This document shows positions 21,340 to 33,875 of a stretch of 64,000 bases of DNA, one piece after another. Position 1 is the first letter of the stretch, and the number at the start of each line of letters is the position of its first letter. Below the pieces are notes generated by a model. It did no database searches and was not told where the DNA came from. It saw only the letters and a list, made by a program, of their open reading frames with translations. The translations under genes were made by a program, and so were the position numbers. The stretch is from the NCBI GenBank assembly GCA_036873135.1, contig JAPTYO010000018.1, positions 7,617,503 through 7,681,502 of the forward strand, written 5' to 3'. The DNA comes from Clarkia xantiana subsp. parviflora (lineage: Eukaryota > Streptophyta > Magnoliopsida > Myrtales > Onagraceae).

Positions 21340-22096
21340 TGTTGGAAAAATGGGCCAATTCTTATTAACTTTTGTTTAATGAACTATTTTGTTTAGAGCC
21401 CAACTTTTTTGTTTGAAGCCCAATGCTTAGTTTAGCCCATTTCTTTGTGAATGGAATTTGTTAAATGAATTTGTACCACATCGAAAAGATTGCTCTCCTC
21501 CCCCATTCTCATCTCCTATATAAATGAGTTTCCTCTTCACATTTTTACATAAGAAGAAAATGAGATCTCTTCCTTTTGGTTGAGTATCCAATATTTTCGA
21601 AATCCATATTTTTGGAATCCAAGTTATTTTTCTCCTCCTCTGTTCTTCGTGTTGACGAATTGCAGAGTTCTTCTTAGGTTGATTTCGACTTATGTCGTGT
21701 TCAACCTTTCTAGTTGTTTTTAGCCGTTGTCGTCGGCATTTCTGTTCTTTGTTTGAGTTCAGGTATTGGGTTCGGTTCGGTTGAGCGTGTTGCATGCATA
21801 ACACGATTCGATGACACTGTTGAATCCTGGGAGGTGATCGCCCCTTGTATAAACCCCTTTGCATAACTCGAGGGTGGGGAGGGGCGAAATTGCCTTAAGG
21901 AGACTGTGATTAGCACGGGCCTCAGTATAAAAATACGTATTCGTTTTCGTGTCGAAGTATACGTACAATTTCGGTGTTGCCTATATCTTGCATGTTAATT
22001 GGAGGAATTACTTGTAAGTAACCGAGATTTGATTAGTTGCATTTTGGTCCATGGACTTTATAAATTTGCATATTTACCCTCTATAATTCCAACAAT
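21340..22096 (+). repeat. 5' LTR of copia-1
   Basis: 757 bp, TGTTGGAAAAATGGGCC to TAATTCCAACA. A TATA-like CCTATATAAATGAG lies near 21,513. Confidence 0.92.
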
Positions 22097-25000
22097 CTTA
22101 AGGCAATTTTTTATTTGTTGGTTTTATGAGAGGATGCTTAATTGAATTTTGATATTCAATTTTTTGGAGAAAATTATTTATTCTCTAAAAGTTCACAAAT
22201 ATTGTCGAACAATGATGTTGAAAATGTGAACATGCTCGAGAGCACATGCGACTGGTAAAATCGCTAAGGCCATTTAGGTCGTCGAGACTGGTAAAGTCGT
22301 CAAAAGCCGTTGAGGCTATTAGAACCGTTGAGGTCGCTAAGTCGTTGAGACTACTATGAAAAATCGAGATGGTCAAGGTTGTTAAACCTATTAAGGCATC
22401 CGATATTGATATGTTTGCTAATGAGGCTTTGGTCACTTGACCCACTTTAGCCGTTGAAGGTTATGGGGTCGTTGAATCGATTGTTGAAAATTGGATTAGG
22501 AAGTCGGTTAAAGCCGATTTATAGTGTATGACAATTGTTATGGAAATTTTATTTCCTTGTCTAAAACACTGATTATTACATTTGATATAAATGTACGTGT
22601 GAATCAACGAATCGATTGCACACACCTGAACCTTGGCACGTATGTACGCCGCGATATGTGTACATGAGTGTTTACTCAGAAGGTTAGCTCCGTGTGGGTT
22701 TGGTTTTGTCAAAACCGAAATTAACCGTGTCCAAGTTTATTTTCTGTCCAACAGAGAAAAAAAAATTAATTTGATTTTTGTAATTGAAGTGATTAAACTT
22801 AATCACTGAAATCAGAAATTCAAATCGTTATTTGAATTTCAGTAATCCAAATTTGAGGTTCCGGATTAATTACTATTGTGGAGTCGGGTACCAAATACTC
22901 GGACTTCTAATAAATCTAAGGGGGTTGGTCATAAGTCCAATGTTTGAACGCTACTCAATGAGAATGTAGCTATCACTTGGCAAACAACTCTAAAATTGAG
23001 AAAGACTACAATCTTCTCGATGTGGTCTATAAATACGATTATTCTGCAAGTTATGATATCGCAGATGCCGGCGCGGGGTTGGACACTCGTCTAGGATACC
23101 GTCTATGTTGCCGGAAAGTCGCTGAGACTTACTTCATAAGTTGAAGTCATAAGATGGAATTCTTTTTGACAAAATCTGGAAATAAAAAATGAGGAGGAAG
23201 CATCCCTGTTGGGAGCACTCGAAATCGTCAAAAGAACTGTACGTTAAATACAGATAGACGAAAAATTTGATTGGATGAAGTTGAATTACTTTAAGTGTAA
23301 TGGCCGTAGTGCCTGAAGTAAACATGAATAAAAATATTTTTGCATTGGCCGTAGTGCCTAAAGTGAACGTGAAATAAGAATGTTCCTTATTGTGCTGAAT
23401 TTGTGGCACAATAATTTAGGACCTGTTAATTACGATACCTTGCGGAGGTTATCTAACATGGTTCATATTCCTAAATCAAAATAGATCAAGAACTTAAATG
23501 TGAAGTTTGCGTTGAAACGAAACTTATTCAGTCGATAGGGTTACCGAACTTCTTGTTCTAAATACATAGCGATGTTTGCGACTTAATACATGTCCAAACG
23601 CGAGGCGGAAAATAAGTACTTCATTACTTTCGTAGATGATAGTACGAAATAATGCTATGTATACTTGATGAAGGAAAAGATGAAACATTTAACAAATTCA
23701 TGGTTTACAAATAAAAACTTGAGTTTCAACTAAATAATTAATTGTTTTCGCAATGAGAAATGCGGCAACAATTATTCTCTGTTTAGAGAATGTTGACTTA
23801 AACACGATTTAATCGGTGAAGTCATTGCACACCGCATAAAACCCTGATGGAGTTGGGTTGCGGGTTCGATCCAACCGGGCAACGTTTTAATGTTTATTTT
23901 GGATTAATTAGTATTAATAACGTTGTCGACGGTCAAGGTTTTGGCTTAGTGGGTGAATGGATTGTCATTAGGCATGTGAAAATGTTGTTTTGGCACTTGC
24001 GGTGCAACAGGTCGAGGCCTTTTATTGGTCTGAGGATCATACCGTTTGAAAAACGCAACGGTCTGGAAAAAAAAAATGTTGATGTGTTAATGGTCTGAGG
24101 ATCTACAATGATAAAAGGATGATCCGAGGATCAATGATGATGTGGTTGAGAATTAGTAATAACTTTATACCCAACTCGTGTGTTAACACGTTAAATTTTC
24201 TGGAAGAAATTAAATAATATGGTTGAGTCCATGTTTATTTTAGAGTTATGATTAATATGGGTAGCTATTTTAACTAGCAATTACCTTTTGAATAAGGTAA
24301 CCCATAAAAAGGAAGATAAACTCTGTCTGAGTTGTGCTTTCAAATGTGGGGGGTGTCTTGCTTAAAGTTATGATTCCTCTACGCAAAAGGCGCATACATG
24401 CCCTAAACTGCTGATTGCATTTTCATAGGGTATGCTCAGAACAGTAACGCGTATCGATTTCTTCTGTTTGAATCAAAAGTGTCGAATAAACACAAAGATA
24501 CGTTAATGTAATCAAGAAATGCATTTTTCTTTGGAAAATGTATTTTTGGCTAAGTCTAAAGGAGAGGCAAGCATATGAGACTATAGAGGAAAAATAGTCA
24601 AGACCGAGAACATGGAGGGCATGTTAAGGTCGAGACCGAGGTTGAAACCGAGGTCAAAACCGAGGTCAAGCCCATGATGAGTAAAAGGGCAAGGATTGAA
24701 AAATCCTATGGTCCAGTTTTTTTTTTGACCTATATGCTTGAAGTCGAACCTTAGACTTACCACGAAGCCGTAAACTCTTCTGAGAGACCTCTATGAAAAT
24801 AGGCAATCAACAGTGATATTGAATCCATCTTGCAGAACAACACTTGAGAGCTGGTGGATCTTCCGCCCGGAGACAAACCGTTAGGCTACAAGTGGATATT
24901 CAAACGTAAAATGAACGAAGATGGATCAATTGATAATTACAAAGCCCGACTTGTCATAAAAGACTATAGACAAAAGAAAGGACTGGATTATTTTGATACA

Positions 25001-26250
25001 TTTTCTCCAGTATCTAGAATCACATTCATAAGGATGGTGCTTACGATTGCAGCCTTGCGAAATCTAGAAATACAACGAATGGATGTGAAAAACAGCTTTC
25101 TTACATGGAGGTTTAGAGGAATAAATCTACATAGAACAACCTGAGGGTTTCTCTGCGCGAGAGCAGGAAAAGAAAGCATGTAACCTTGTCAATTCTCTGT
25201 ATGGTCTTAGACAGATGCCTAAACACTGGCTTGATAAATTTGACAGCGTTTTATTGGAGAAATGTTTCAAAATAAATAAGTATGACAAACGTTTTACGTT
25301 GATGTTAATCGTTGGAAAAAAAACGATGAGGTAGTCTGGTCCACTGGACCTATGTTGAATTTGAGTATTGACATAAAAGACATGAATCTTGCCGATGTGA
25401 TCTTTGGATTAAAACTCAGTAGATTATCGGAAGGTCTCATTTTAAGTCAAACTCATATATTGACAAGATTTTGGATAAATTCAACAAAGATGACAAGAAC
25501 AAGGTCACTACTCTAATAGATTTGAGTAAGTATTTTTAGAAGAACAAGGGAGAATGTTTTACCCAAATTGAGTACGCTCAAATTATTGGAAGTGTCATGT
25601 ACTTAATGTCATGCACTAGACCAGATATCGCTCACGTTGTAAGTGTATTGAGTCGATATACGAGTAACCCCAGTGTTGACCACTAGAACGAGGTAATCAG
25701 GGTACTTAGATATCTGAGACTTATTCGTAATCATGGTCTAGACAAAGAGATATCCTTATGTGATAGAATGTTATAGTGATGCAAAATGGATATCCGATTA
25801 GACACTACCACATTGAGCATAAGTGGTTACGTATTCACCTTACGAGGTGCAATAGTGTCGTAGAAAATCCTCAAAACAAACAGTCATAGCCAGATCGACG
25901 ATCAAGTCTGAGTTATTGTACTGGAGAAATGTGCCAAAGATGCAGAATGGCTATGTCATTTTCTCGGGGATTTTACTAATTGGCCAAACCTGTGTTAGTG
26001 CAAAGATTGATGAGTTTGTTTTGGTTTAATCCAAATTAAATCCAATCTAATGAAATGTTGAAGATTTTCTTTAAGAGACAAGGTTAAAGCAGAAATAAGT
26101 GGTGCACCCCCCATTTGGCATGAAAACCTTTGTTAAAGGTTGGGAAATGGGACACTTTGCGAAGCTGTTGTCCACAAAAGAATCAATCTAAATTTAGATG
26201 TTGGATTAACAAAATTATTCCTGCAGGAAATGATAGTCTGAGGACTTTGT
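22097..26250 (+). pseudogene. Copia-1 polyprotein remnants (integrase, RT, RNase H)
   Basis: Scattered homology only. Integrase-like traces lie near 23,560-23,760 (SDVCDLIHVQTRGG-like, then an F-V-D-D-like segment). The Ty1/copia RT is clearest at 24,854-25,144: LGYKWIFKRKMNEDGSIDNY, YFDTFSPVSR and IQRMDVKNSF. An RT tail reads SLYGLRQMPKHWLDKFD (about 25,195-25,245). RNase H traces are YAQIIGSVMYLMSCTRPDIA (about 25,572-25,632) and a TSGYVF-like motif near 25,815. Many stops and frame changes mean no functional protein. Confidence 0.85.
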
Positions 26251-27105
26251 TGGATTGAGAACATTGATGCAACGTTGCGACGATCAATCTGTATAACACA
26301 GTATAACCTGCATAATGGAATGTTTAGACATATACGTCATAATTCCATTAGACAGTTGCTCTCAAATATATTTATTGTGCCTGATATCGTAAAGTAGGCA
26401 GATAAATAGCGGATCCGCAACCCGAAAGGGTTAAACAGAGAGTTATTTGGCCAAGCGTCGAAAATGAATGGGGCTAAAGCCCGTGGAGGAAACACTCTTG
26501 AGAAGGAAAACCCAACCATGATGACTGGAGATCCCAAGAACTTGGTTCAATGGGACAACCTAATCACAAGAGTGAGTGTTGTCACTGTGGGGGTCAAACC
26601 CCAAAGCCCATTCCTATGATGCAAACAGTGATGGAGAAGATGTTAAGCTTTTGCTGGTGTTGATCTTATAACAGTAATTGGAAATTACTTAATCAATGTC
26701 ATTTTCACACAAAGCTTTTAATGATTCGTAAGGAGAACTCAGAGTCGTGAAGATGCTCTTGAGACATAGAATCACCTATGCGAGTGAGAAGTGGGGCCGC
26801 TTCGAAAGGGATTGTTGAGGGCGCAATTCTTAGAAACGCTTGCAGAACCAGGCTAGTGATCCAGGGCCTAGGGATCACAGGGCGTGAACCGAACTATACT
26901 AGGAAGGTACCTGTGTGGGTTATGTCGTCATCTACACCAACGACAGTCGGTTCAAGGACATCGCGTCTACCGATCAGTCAGTAGAGAAGGCATGATCTCA
27001 CAAGGGATAGGTTCAAAGGGGTCACCCCTACCTATCCTTTGCAGGTATTGACCGTTGAACTCAAATTTCGTGTCTAGATTTCCAATTTCCATTCATTTGG
27101 GGGAT
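26251..27105 (+). other. Copia-1 3' untranslated region
   Basis: Unique sequence between the RNase H remnant and the 3' LTR; no domain recognised. It ends in the polypurine tract at about 27,094-27,105. Confidence 0.5.
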
Positions 27106-27860
27106 TGTTGGAAAAATGGGCCAATTCTTATTAACTTTTGTTTAATAAACTATTTTGTTTAGAACCCAACTTTTTTGTTTGAAGCCCAATGCTTAGTTTA
27201 GCCCATTTCTTTGTGAATGGAATTTGTTAAATGAATTTGTACCACATCGAAAAGATTGCTCTCCTCCCCCCTTCTCATCTCCTATATAAATGAGTTTCCT
27301 CTTCACATTTTTACATAAGAAGAAAATGAGATCTCTTCCTTTTGGTTGAGTATCCAATATTTTCGGAATCCATATTTTTGGAATCCAAGTTATTTTTCTC
27401 CTCCTCTGTTCTTCGTGTTGACGAATTGCAGAGTTCTTCTTAGGTTGATTTCGACTTATGTCGTGTTCAACCTTTCTAGTTGTTTTTAGCCGTTGTCGTC
27501 GGCATTTCTGTTCTTTGTTTGAGTTCAGGTATTGGGTTCGGTTCGGTCGAGCGTGTTGCATGCATAACACGATTCGATGACACTGTTGAATCCTGGGAGG
27601 TGATCGCCCCTTGTATAAACCCCTTTGCATAACCCGAGGGTGGGGAGGGGCGAAATTGCCTTAAGGAGACTGTGATTAGCACGGGCCTCAGTATAAAAAT
27701 ACGTATTCGTTTTCGTGTCGAAGTATACGTACAATTTCGGTGTTGCCTATATCTTGCATGTTAATTGGAGGAATTACTTGTAAGTAACCGAGATTTAATT
27801 AGTTGCATTTTGGTCCATGGACTTTATAAATTTGCATATTTACCCTCTATAATTCCAACA
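27106..27860 (+). repeat. 3' LTR of copia-1
   Basis: 755 bp, about 99% identical by eye to the 5' LTR, followed by GTTTA. Confidence 0.92.
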
Positions 27861-28780
27861 GTTTACATTTATATGTTAAGTAAATATAACCACACGCCAA
27901 TATTAATAAACAAAATTATATTACTTTAACAAGGTTAAGCCTAAAAATCAGCTATCAAATATACTTAAACCAAAAGCACTATAATAAGTGTAATCAAACC
28001 AAATTGTTGAATTACCTGTACTAATTGGAGCCTACACTATGATAATTATTATTATTATAATAATAATAATGATAATAATATTAATGTGTAAAGTGGATTA
28101 CATTACCTTGGCTGAGTGGATGATCGGAGCTTATTCGAGCCTTTGGTTCACGGCACTGGATGTGGCTGAGCAATACTTACATATATCTATATATCAATCA
28201 ATCCAGGTGATGAAAGCAATAATAATATATGATAATCAAGTTGAATCGGACCATTCAAACAAAACAATTATTCGAGATTATTGAGTCATAAACTGAGAAA
28301 AGCCAATTGCTTAAGTTTCGGTCAGAAGCCTTCTCCGTTTTTCCGTTTTCCCTATTATATGTAATATTGTTGATTCTATTTATAGTAGAACTAGAACTAG
28401 ATTACATATAAAATTTCCTAAATTTTAAATAATAAAATAACTGACAGATAACTTCCTACAGATAAATATCTACAGATAATTATCCTTAAATAATAGGAGA
28501 TAAATACCTATAGATTTATCTTACAGATAAATAACTACGGATAAATACCTTACATATAATTTCTGTAGATAATTATCTTAAAGACAAATAACTATTACAT
28601 ATAAATATATTTTTTTATATATTTCGAATATATCCGAGATATTTTAAAAACATTTATTTATTTATTTACGTTAATATGCACATGAGCATTTTTGGACACT
28701 TCGTGACGAGAAACATATGGAAATAACACGTCATGTGTAACGACGTTACATCCTGGTCAAAATCTAGTGTTTACACACAC

Positions 28781-29560
28781 ACACACACACAGATATATAT
28801 ACGAGATTTTCGTGTCAAAACAGATCCCGTGTCGTCACGAGATCTGTTTTGTCACGAACGAGATCTGTTTTGTCACGAAAATATGTTACACTTTTTAGCT
28901 CAGAACTTTTACAAGGGCTACAAAATCAACCTAAAGCACCATCATATTTTGACAAATAACTTGAAGTTTTCTCATTATACAATTAACAAATTCATAAAGA
29001 AAAACTACTTAAATATAAAAAATCCAACATTACAAATTAAATAGGCCGATATCTAAATTTCAAGTGAGCTTGAAGCTAGCACTATGAATCAGAAATTGGT
29101 GCTTGATCTTAAATAAGATAAAAAGTTACTCAAACCATCGATCACCTGAAAAGATAACAACAAAAATTCCACACACACACAGATATATATACGAGATTTT
29201 CGTGTCAAAACAGATCCCGTGTCGTCACGAGATCTGTTTTGTCACGAACGAGATCTGTTTTGTCACGAAAATATGTTACACTTTTTAGCTCAGAACTTTT
29301 ACAAGGGCTACAAAATCAACCTAAAGCACCATCATATTTTGACAAATAACTTGAAGTTTTCTCATTATACAATTAACAAATTCATAAAGAAAAACTACTT
29401 AAATATAAAAAATCCAACATTACAAATTAAATAGGCCGATATCTAAATTTCAAGTGAGCTTGAAGCTAGCACTATGAATCAGAAATTGGTGCTTGATCTT
29501 AAATAAGATAAAAAGTTACTCAAACCATCGATCACCTGAAAAGATAACAACAAAAATTCC
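28781..29560 (+). repeat. 390-bp perfect-looking tandem duplication
   Basis: Two adjacent copies (28,781-29,170 and 29,171-29,560), starting in a (CA)n run and AGATATATATACGAG and ending AACAAAAATTCC. They look essentially identical. Each contains two direct copies of ACGAGATCTGTTTTGTCACG and an ~18-bp inverted repeat: TTCGTGTCAAAACAGATC pairs with GATCTGTTTTGTCACGAA, one mismatch, 14-nt loop. Open frames inside are byproducts. The (CA)n run abuts the end of element X. Confidence 0.9.
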
Positions 29561-30699
29561 ATGACTGCAACTACATAAATATATGTCCAGAAATAACATA
29601 GGGATGAAAGTAAGGCTAACCTTCCAAATTTCCAACATAAGCAATGTTGGCAACCACTGCAAAGACAACCAATAAAAAAAATTATATTTTACACTATAAG
29701 TTTTTTTATTGCATAATAACCCCATTGTTTCTATTAGGATAATATAAGTCCTATATTTTATATAACATTATATATATTTATATAAATAAAAATTAAAATG
29801 TAGTTTGTACTAAACCAAGTATGAGTAATACTGAATATATTAACGTAATGAATAGTTGCAATATTTTTAAAACTACTGTGTTTTTATATAAATATTAAGT
29901 TTTAGATAAACCGTGTCTATGTGTCTCATATGTGCACCTACAGGTCTGATCTAGATTAACACGCTTAAAAACCGTGTCTAGACGTGGCATAGATCTGTCA
30001 GACACGACGCAAATTTTTGTGCAGGTCAGGGCATGAAAAAAATAGTATCATTACAGGTCGTTTTTTTTGCGTCATGTCAAAAATTGCCACACATATTTCT
30101 AATGGTTCATGATAATTACAAACTTGAGTTCTAATTTTTTTAATCAAATTTGTTGTTTAATTTTTTTGGGTAATTTATTTTAAATTTAAAAAGCAAGAAT
30201 ATCACAATAATAGAGTGCGTACAATCCTATTTTTAACTTTTAGTAATTTTAAAATGTTTGTGATCCGTACTTATTTGGATAATAAATAATAACTTAATCC
30301 AATTACCCAAATCGTATTTCAATTACTTCTTTTTTTCAAAAAAAAAAAAAAAACACTAAGAGTCTTAATTATTAATATGTGCAAATCAACGCAGTCCATC
30401 TCTCAAGTGGAAAGAAATCTGGACTATGGATGCCTTACCTAAGAGCATCCAGAATGGTTTTACATATTTCTTAAAGTGTCACATAAGCTATTTAAGTGTA
30501 TTTTAAAGAATATATAGAGTTATGTAATGCTTAAACAATATTAGGTCTCTAGTGATATTACTTAACCATATTACTTAAATATATTTATTAAATCTCAACT
30601 ACTAACCATAAAAATTAACTAGCATTAATTGTATTTGAAATTGTTCGTTTACTATTTATTTACTACAATTGAAGATATTTTTGTTGTATATATATATAT
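29561..30699. other. AT-rich intergenic stretch
   Basis: No gene or complete element seen. Several ACACGAC/GTGTCTAGACGTGGC-type words (29,930-30,110) hint at an old repeat. TATA-rich sequence directly precedes element Y. Confidence 0.5.
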
Positions 30700-31981
30700 T
30701 GTAAACACTCGATTTTGACTCGTAACGTCATTACACGTTACAAAGTGTTCAAAATGCTCATGTGCATATTAACGTAAATAAATAAATATATATTTTCAAA
30801 ATATCTCGGATATATTCGAAATATCTCTGATATATTCGAAATATATAAAAAAAAATATTTATATGTAATATAATTATCTGTAAGATAATTATCTATAGGT
30901 ATTATCTCATATTATTTAGGGATAATTATCTATATATATTTATCTGTAAATTATTTAATTATTTTAATATTTAGGAGATCTTATCTGTAAACTAGGTGAG
31001 TTCTACTATAAATAGGGGTCCATTTCTACATGTAAAACAAACATGAAAAACACCACATCAAACAATAATACATTATTTCCCGAGATCTATGCGATTTTGT
31101 CTTCTAGTGAATATTTTTTTCTCTCATTTCTCTCTCTTCTCTCTCTCTCACTCTAAATTCCAGCCCCAGCCCCGACGGTGGCCAAGCTACCACCGCAAGT
31201 TCGTCGGACCGCCGCTTCTCGCCCCAGACCGCGCCGCCGTGACCCGTGCGCCCTCACGCACCCCCTGAAGTTGTCCGTCGCCGTCTTGGTCTACCCCGAA
31301 ACGCAGCTCCTCCGCACAGCCAGCCCCGACCAGCCTCGTCCCGGCAATCACTTTCGCCGCAGCCACCAATGCCGGCACTCCCAGACGCCGCCCACGTTGT
31401 TGCTCCGCCCGCGCCGCCGGTCCACCCGGTCGTCCACACCAGTCGGCTGTCATCCTCCTTCCTCGTCGCAGATCACAGGTAACGTCCGCTGCTTTTTTTT
31501 AAAAAAATTTTATTTTATTATTTATCTATTTTATTATTATCAATTTATTTATTTTATTATTATTATTATTATTATTATATTAGACGTAGTTTTAATTGGT
31601 TAACTCTAGTTAATTTAGACTAATTAAAATTTGATTTACCAAATTATGTTTATGTGAATGTTAGGATATATTTCGATGTAAATATGTACGATAGTGTTAT
31701 TCTTAGGTTTTATTTTGTTTACAAAATTAACTCATAATAGATATTACTTAACAATAAAATTGGTAAATTAAGTGAATTGAGTACCGGAAGGGCATAGTTA
31801 AAATTTTTATATTTTTAATTTGTAATAGAACCCCCGAACTCGAATTTCTGATCGTAGACTGATCTTATACCTAGGTGTTTAATCCGTTATTCACTTAGGT
31901 AATTTAGGATTCTAGTTAGCCTAACAATTAACTAGTGGTGACTCTTCCAAAATCCGCCTTTGGTTAGATTTAGGTCTGACA
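30700..31981 (+). repeat. 5' LTR of element Y
   Basis: 1,282 bp from TGTAAACACTCG to AGGTCTGACA. It includes a GC-rich block (31,165-31,480) downstream of the AT-rich U3. A TATA-like CTATAAATAGGGG lies at about 31,009. Confidence 0.85.
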
Positions 31982-33029
31982 ATTTGGCGACTCTGCTGGG
32001 GATTTAGAGGGTTTGGGCTCTGTATATTCGCTTATTTGCAATATTTTGGTCTTATCTATTTACGACTCTGAGTTTTCTGTGCGATAAGTGCGAAACTTTT
32101 TATACTAACTTCTGTTTCTTTGTTAAAATTGTTTAAAATCGCACACACATCACTTTAGAATAAAACATTCAAAATGCCTAAAACCCAGGGCAACTAGGAA
32201 CCCCGGAGAGTTAGTAAGGGTACGACCGCGCGGCCGAGCCGCCAGAACGACTCCTCGTCGCAGATCACAGGTAACGTCCGCTGCTTTTTTTTTTTTATAT
32301 ATATCTATTTTATTATAATCAATTTATTTATTTTATTATTATTATTATTATATTAGATGTAGTTTTAATTGGTTAACTCTAGTTAATTTAGACTAATTAA
32401 AATTTGATTTACCAAATTATGTTTATGTGAATGTTAGGATATATTTCGATGTAAATATGTACGATAGTGTTATTCTTAGGTTTTATTTTGTTTACAAAAT
32501 TAACTCATAATAGATATTACTTAACAATAAAATTGGTAAATTAAGTGAATTGAGTACCGGAAGGGCGTAGTTAAAATTTTTATATTTTTAATTTGTAACA
32601 GAACCCCCGAACTCGAATTTCTGATCGTAGACTGATCTTATACCTAGGTGTTTAATCCGTTATTCACTTAGGTAATTTAGGATTCTAGTTAGCCTAACAA
32701 TTAACTAGTGGTGACTCTTCCAAAATCCGCCTTTGGTTAGATTTAGGTCTGACAATTTGGCGACTCTGCTGGGGATTTAGAGGGTTTGGGCTCTGTATAT
32801 TCGCTTATTTGCAATTTTTTGGTCTTATCTATTTACGACTCTGAGTTTTCTGTGCGATAAGTGCGAAACTTTTTATACTAACTTATGTTTTTTTGTTAAA
32901 ATTGTTTAAAATCGCACACACATCACTTTAGAATAAAACATTCAAAATGCCTAAAACCCAGGGCAACTAGGAACCCCGGAGAGTTAGTAAGGGTACGACC
33001 GCGCGGCCGAGCCACCAGAACGACTCGGA
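31461..33029 (+). repeat. Tandem duplication of LTR end, primer site and leader
   Basis: The block 31,461-32,252 (starting CCTCGTCGCAGATCACAGG) is repeated at 32,253-33,029. The second copy has a few small deletions, so LTR ends are 773 bp apart (31,981 and 32,754). Element Y therefore carries two LTR-end/primer-site junctions, the second at 32,758-32,774. Confidence 0.9.
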
Positions 33030-33875
33030 ACAACTCCACCGCTCGTGTAGGTCATGTGATCCCTGTGATGGGGTGAGGAAACCACCGTGTCGGAAGCCTA
33101 TCAGCAGAAATCACCTATTAGAACAAAGCAAAACACACACACTTGAATTCTCGCTCCTGCCGATATGCTACCGCTATGCGTACCCACGTGTGTCTCTTTT
33201 AATTATTCCCGACCCTTAGAGTTTTTCATGTATATGACATGGGTCTTGATGTAATCTTTTATTTTTATACCATATGTAATTATACAATGCATATTAATGG
33301 AAATTTACATTTCAAGAATGCATCATATTTTTCAAAAAAAATGTGTCATTCGGTTCATCGCTTATAAAAGGATTTACACAATATTTTCGGTAAGAGTGGG
33401 AACAATGCGAAATTGCCCTCGTATCATGGCCCTTCCATTTCCCAATGTTGACGTTGACCAGATCCAGACTAGCATGATAAAGACAAAACAAGACTATCAG
33501 AGAAAGTCCGTTTAGAGTGGAGTGCCACAATCGTTCAACATTAGAAATGTGAAAGACGGAAACGTCAAAGTTAAGTGCTCGCTCCAAAATCTGAACAAGT
33601 GGTAAAAAGTGAATCCATTTTGAAAAAAACCTTATTGCATTACCTTCGTTCGGATTTTGGGTCAAGCACTCGAAACGCATTGACCAAGCTTCACAGTTGT
33701 GTAAAGTGTCTTAGGAGCATACTTTAGCGGATTTTTTTTTTCTTTTTAAAAAATGATGAGATGAATGACACATTACTTACAAAACGATCATGCATGATAT
33801 TTTTTTGTTCCATATATTATGAATATCGCATTTTCACTGCAGGTACTACTGGCACGAACACGACTAGCAACTAAC
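33030..33875 (+). other. Element Y leader between duplication and gag
   Basis: Non-coding leader; the part near 33,030-33,110 matches the element X leader in reverse. Nothing else recognised. Confidence 0.6.

Larger units (their letters stand above)
21340..27860 (+). mobile_element. Ty1/copia retrotransposon (copia-1), coding region decayed
   Basis: LTRs 21,340-22,096 and 27,106-27,860 run TGTTGG to CCAACA, flanked by a perfect 5-bp duplication GTTTA (21,335-21,339 and 27,861-27,865). A purine tract ATTTGGGGGAT precedes the 3' LTR. By eye the LTRs differ by about 1%, yet the internal polyprotein is full of stops and frameshifts. No clear tRNA-Met primer site follows the 5' LTR (sequence ATCTTAAGGC). 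It is inserted in the 5' LTR of element X. Confidence 0.93.
14092..28775 (-). mobile_element. LARD-like LTR element X (minus strand) with nested insertions
   Basis: In minus orientation the 3' LTR is 14,092-14,896 and the 5' LTR is 21,047-28,775 (interrupted by a copia element). The primer site TGGCGACTCTGCTGGGG lies on the minus strand at 21,044-21,028. The polypurine tract CCAAAGAGGGGCAAA lies next to the 3' LTR (minus strand, 14,912-14,898). No gag or pol can be recognised in the ~6.1-kb interior, which holds tandem arrays and a TRIM-like insertion, so it is best called a large retrotransposon derivative. The flanks (CATAT left, CACAC right) do not match as a TSD; microsatellite change at the right edge may have erased it. 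Element Y at 30,700 is a related plus-strand copy. Confidence 0.8.
21047..28775 (-). repeat. 5' LTR of element X, split by a copia element
   Basis: LTR sequence at 21,047-21,339 resumes at about 27,866-28,775 after the copia insertion and its duplicated GTTTA. Without the insert it is about 1.2 kb, matching the full-length LTR of element Y. The far end is AATCTAGTGTTTACA. Confidence 0.85.

Noticed and set aside
23845..23890. tRNA-like T-arm (GGTTCGATCC)
   Set aside because: Stem pairing fails on both sides and no D-arm, anticodon arm or acceptor stem can be formed nearby.
31178..31603. 141-codon GC-rich plus-strand frame
   Set aside because: It lies inside the LTR of element Y (R/U5 region) and is Arg/Pro-rich without a domain; a composition effect.
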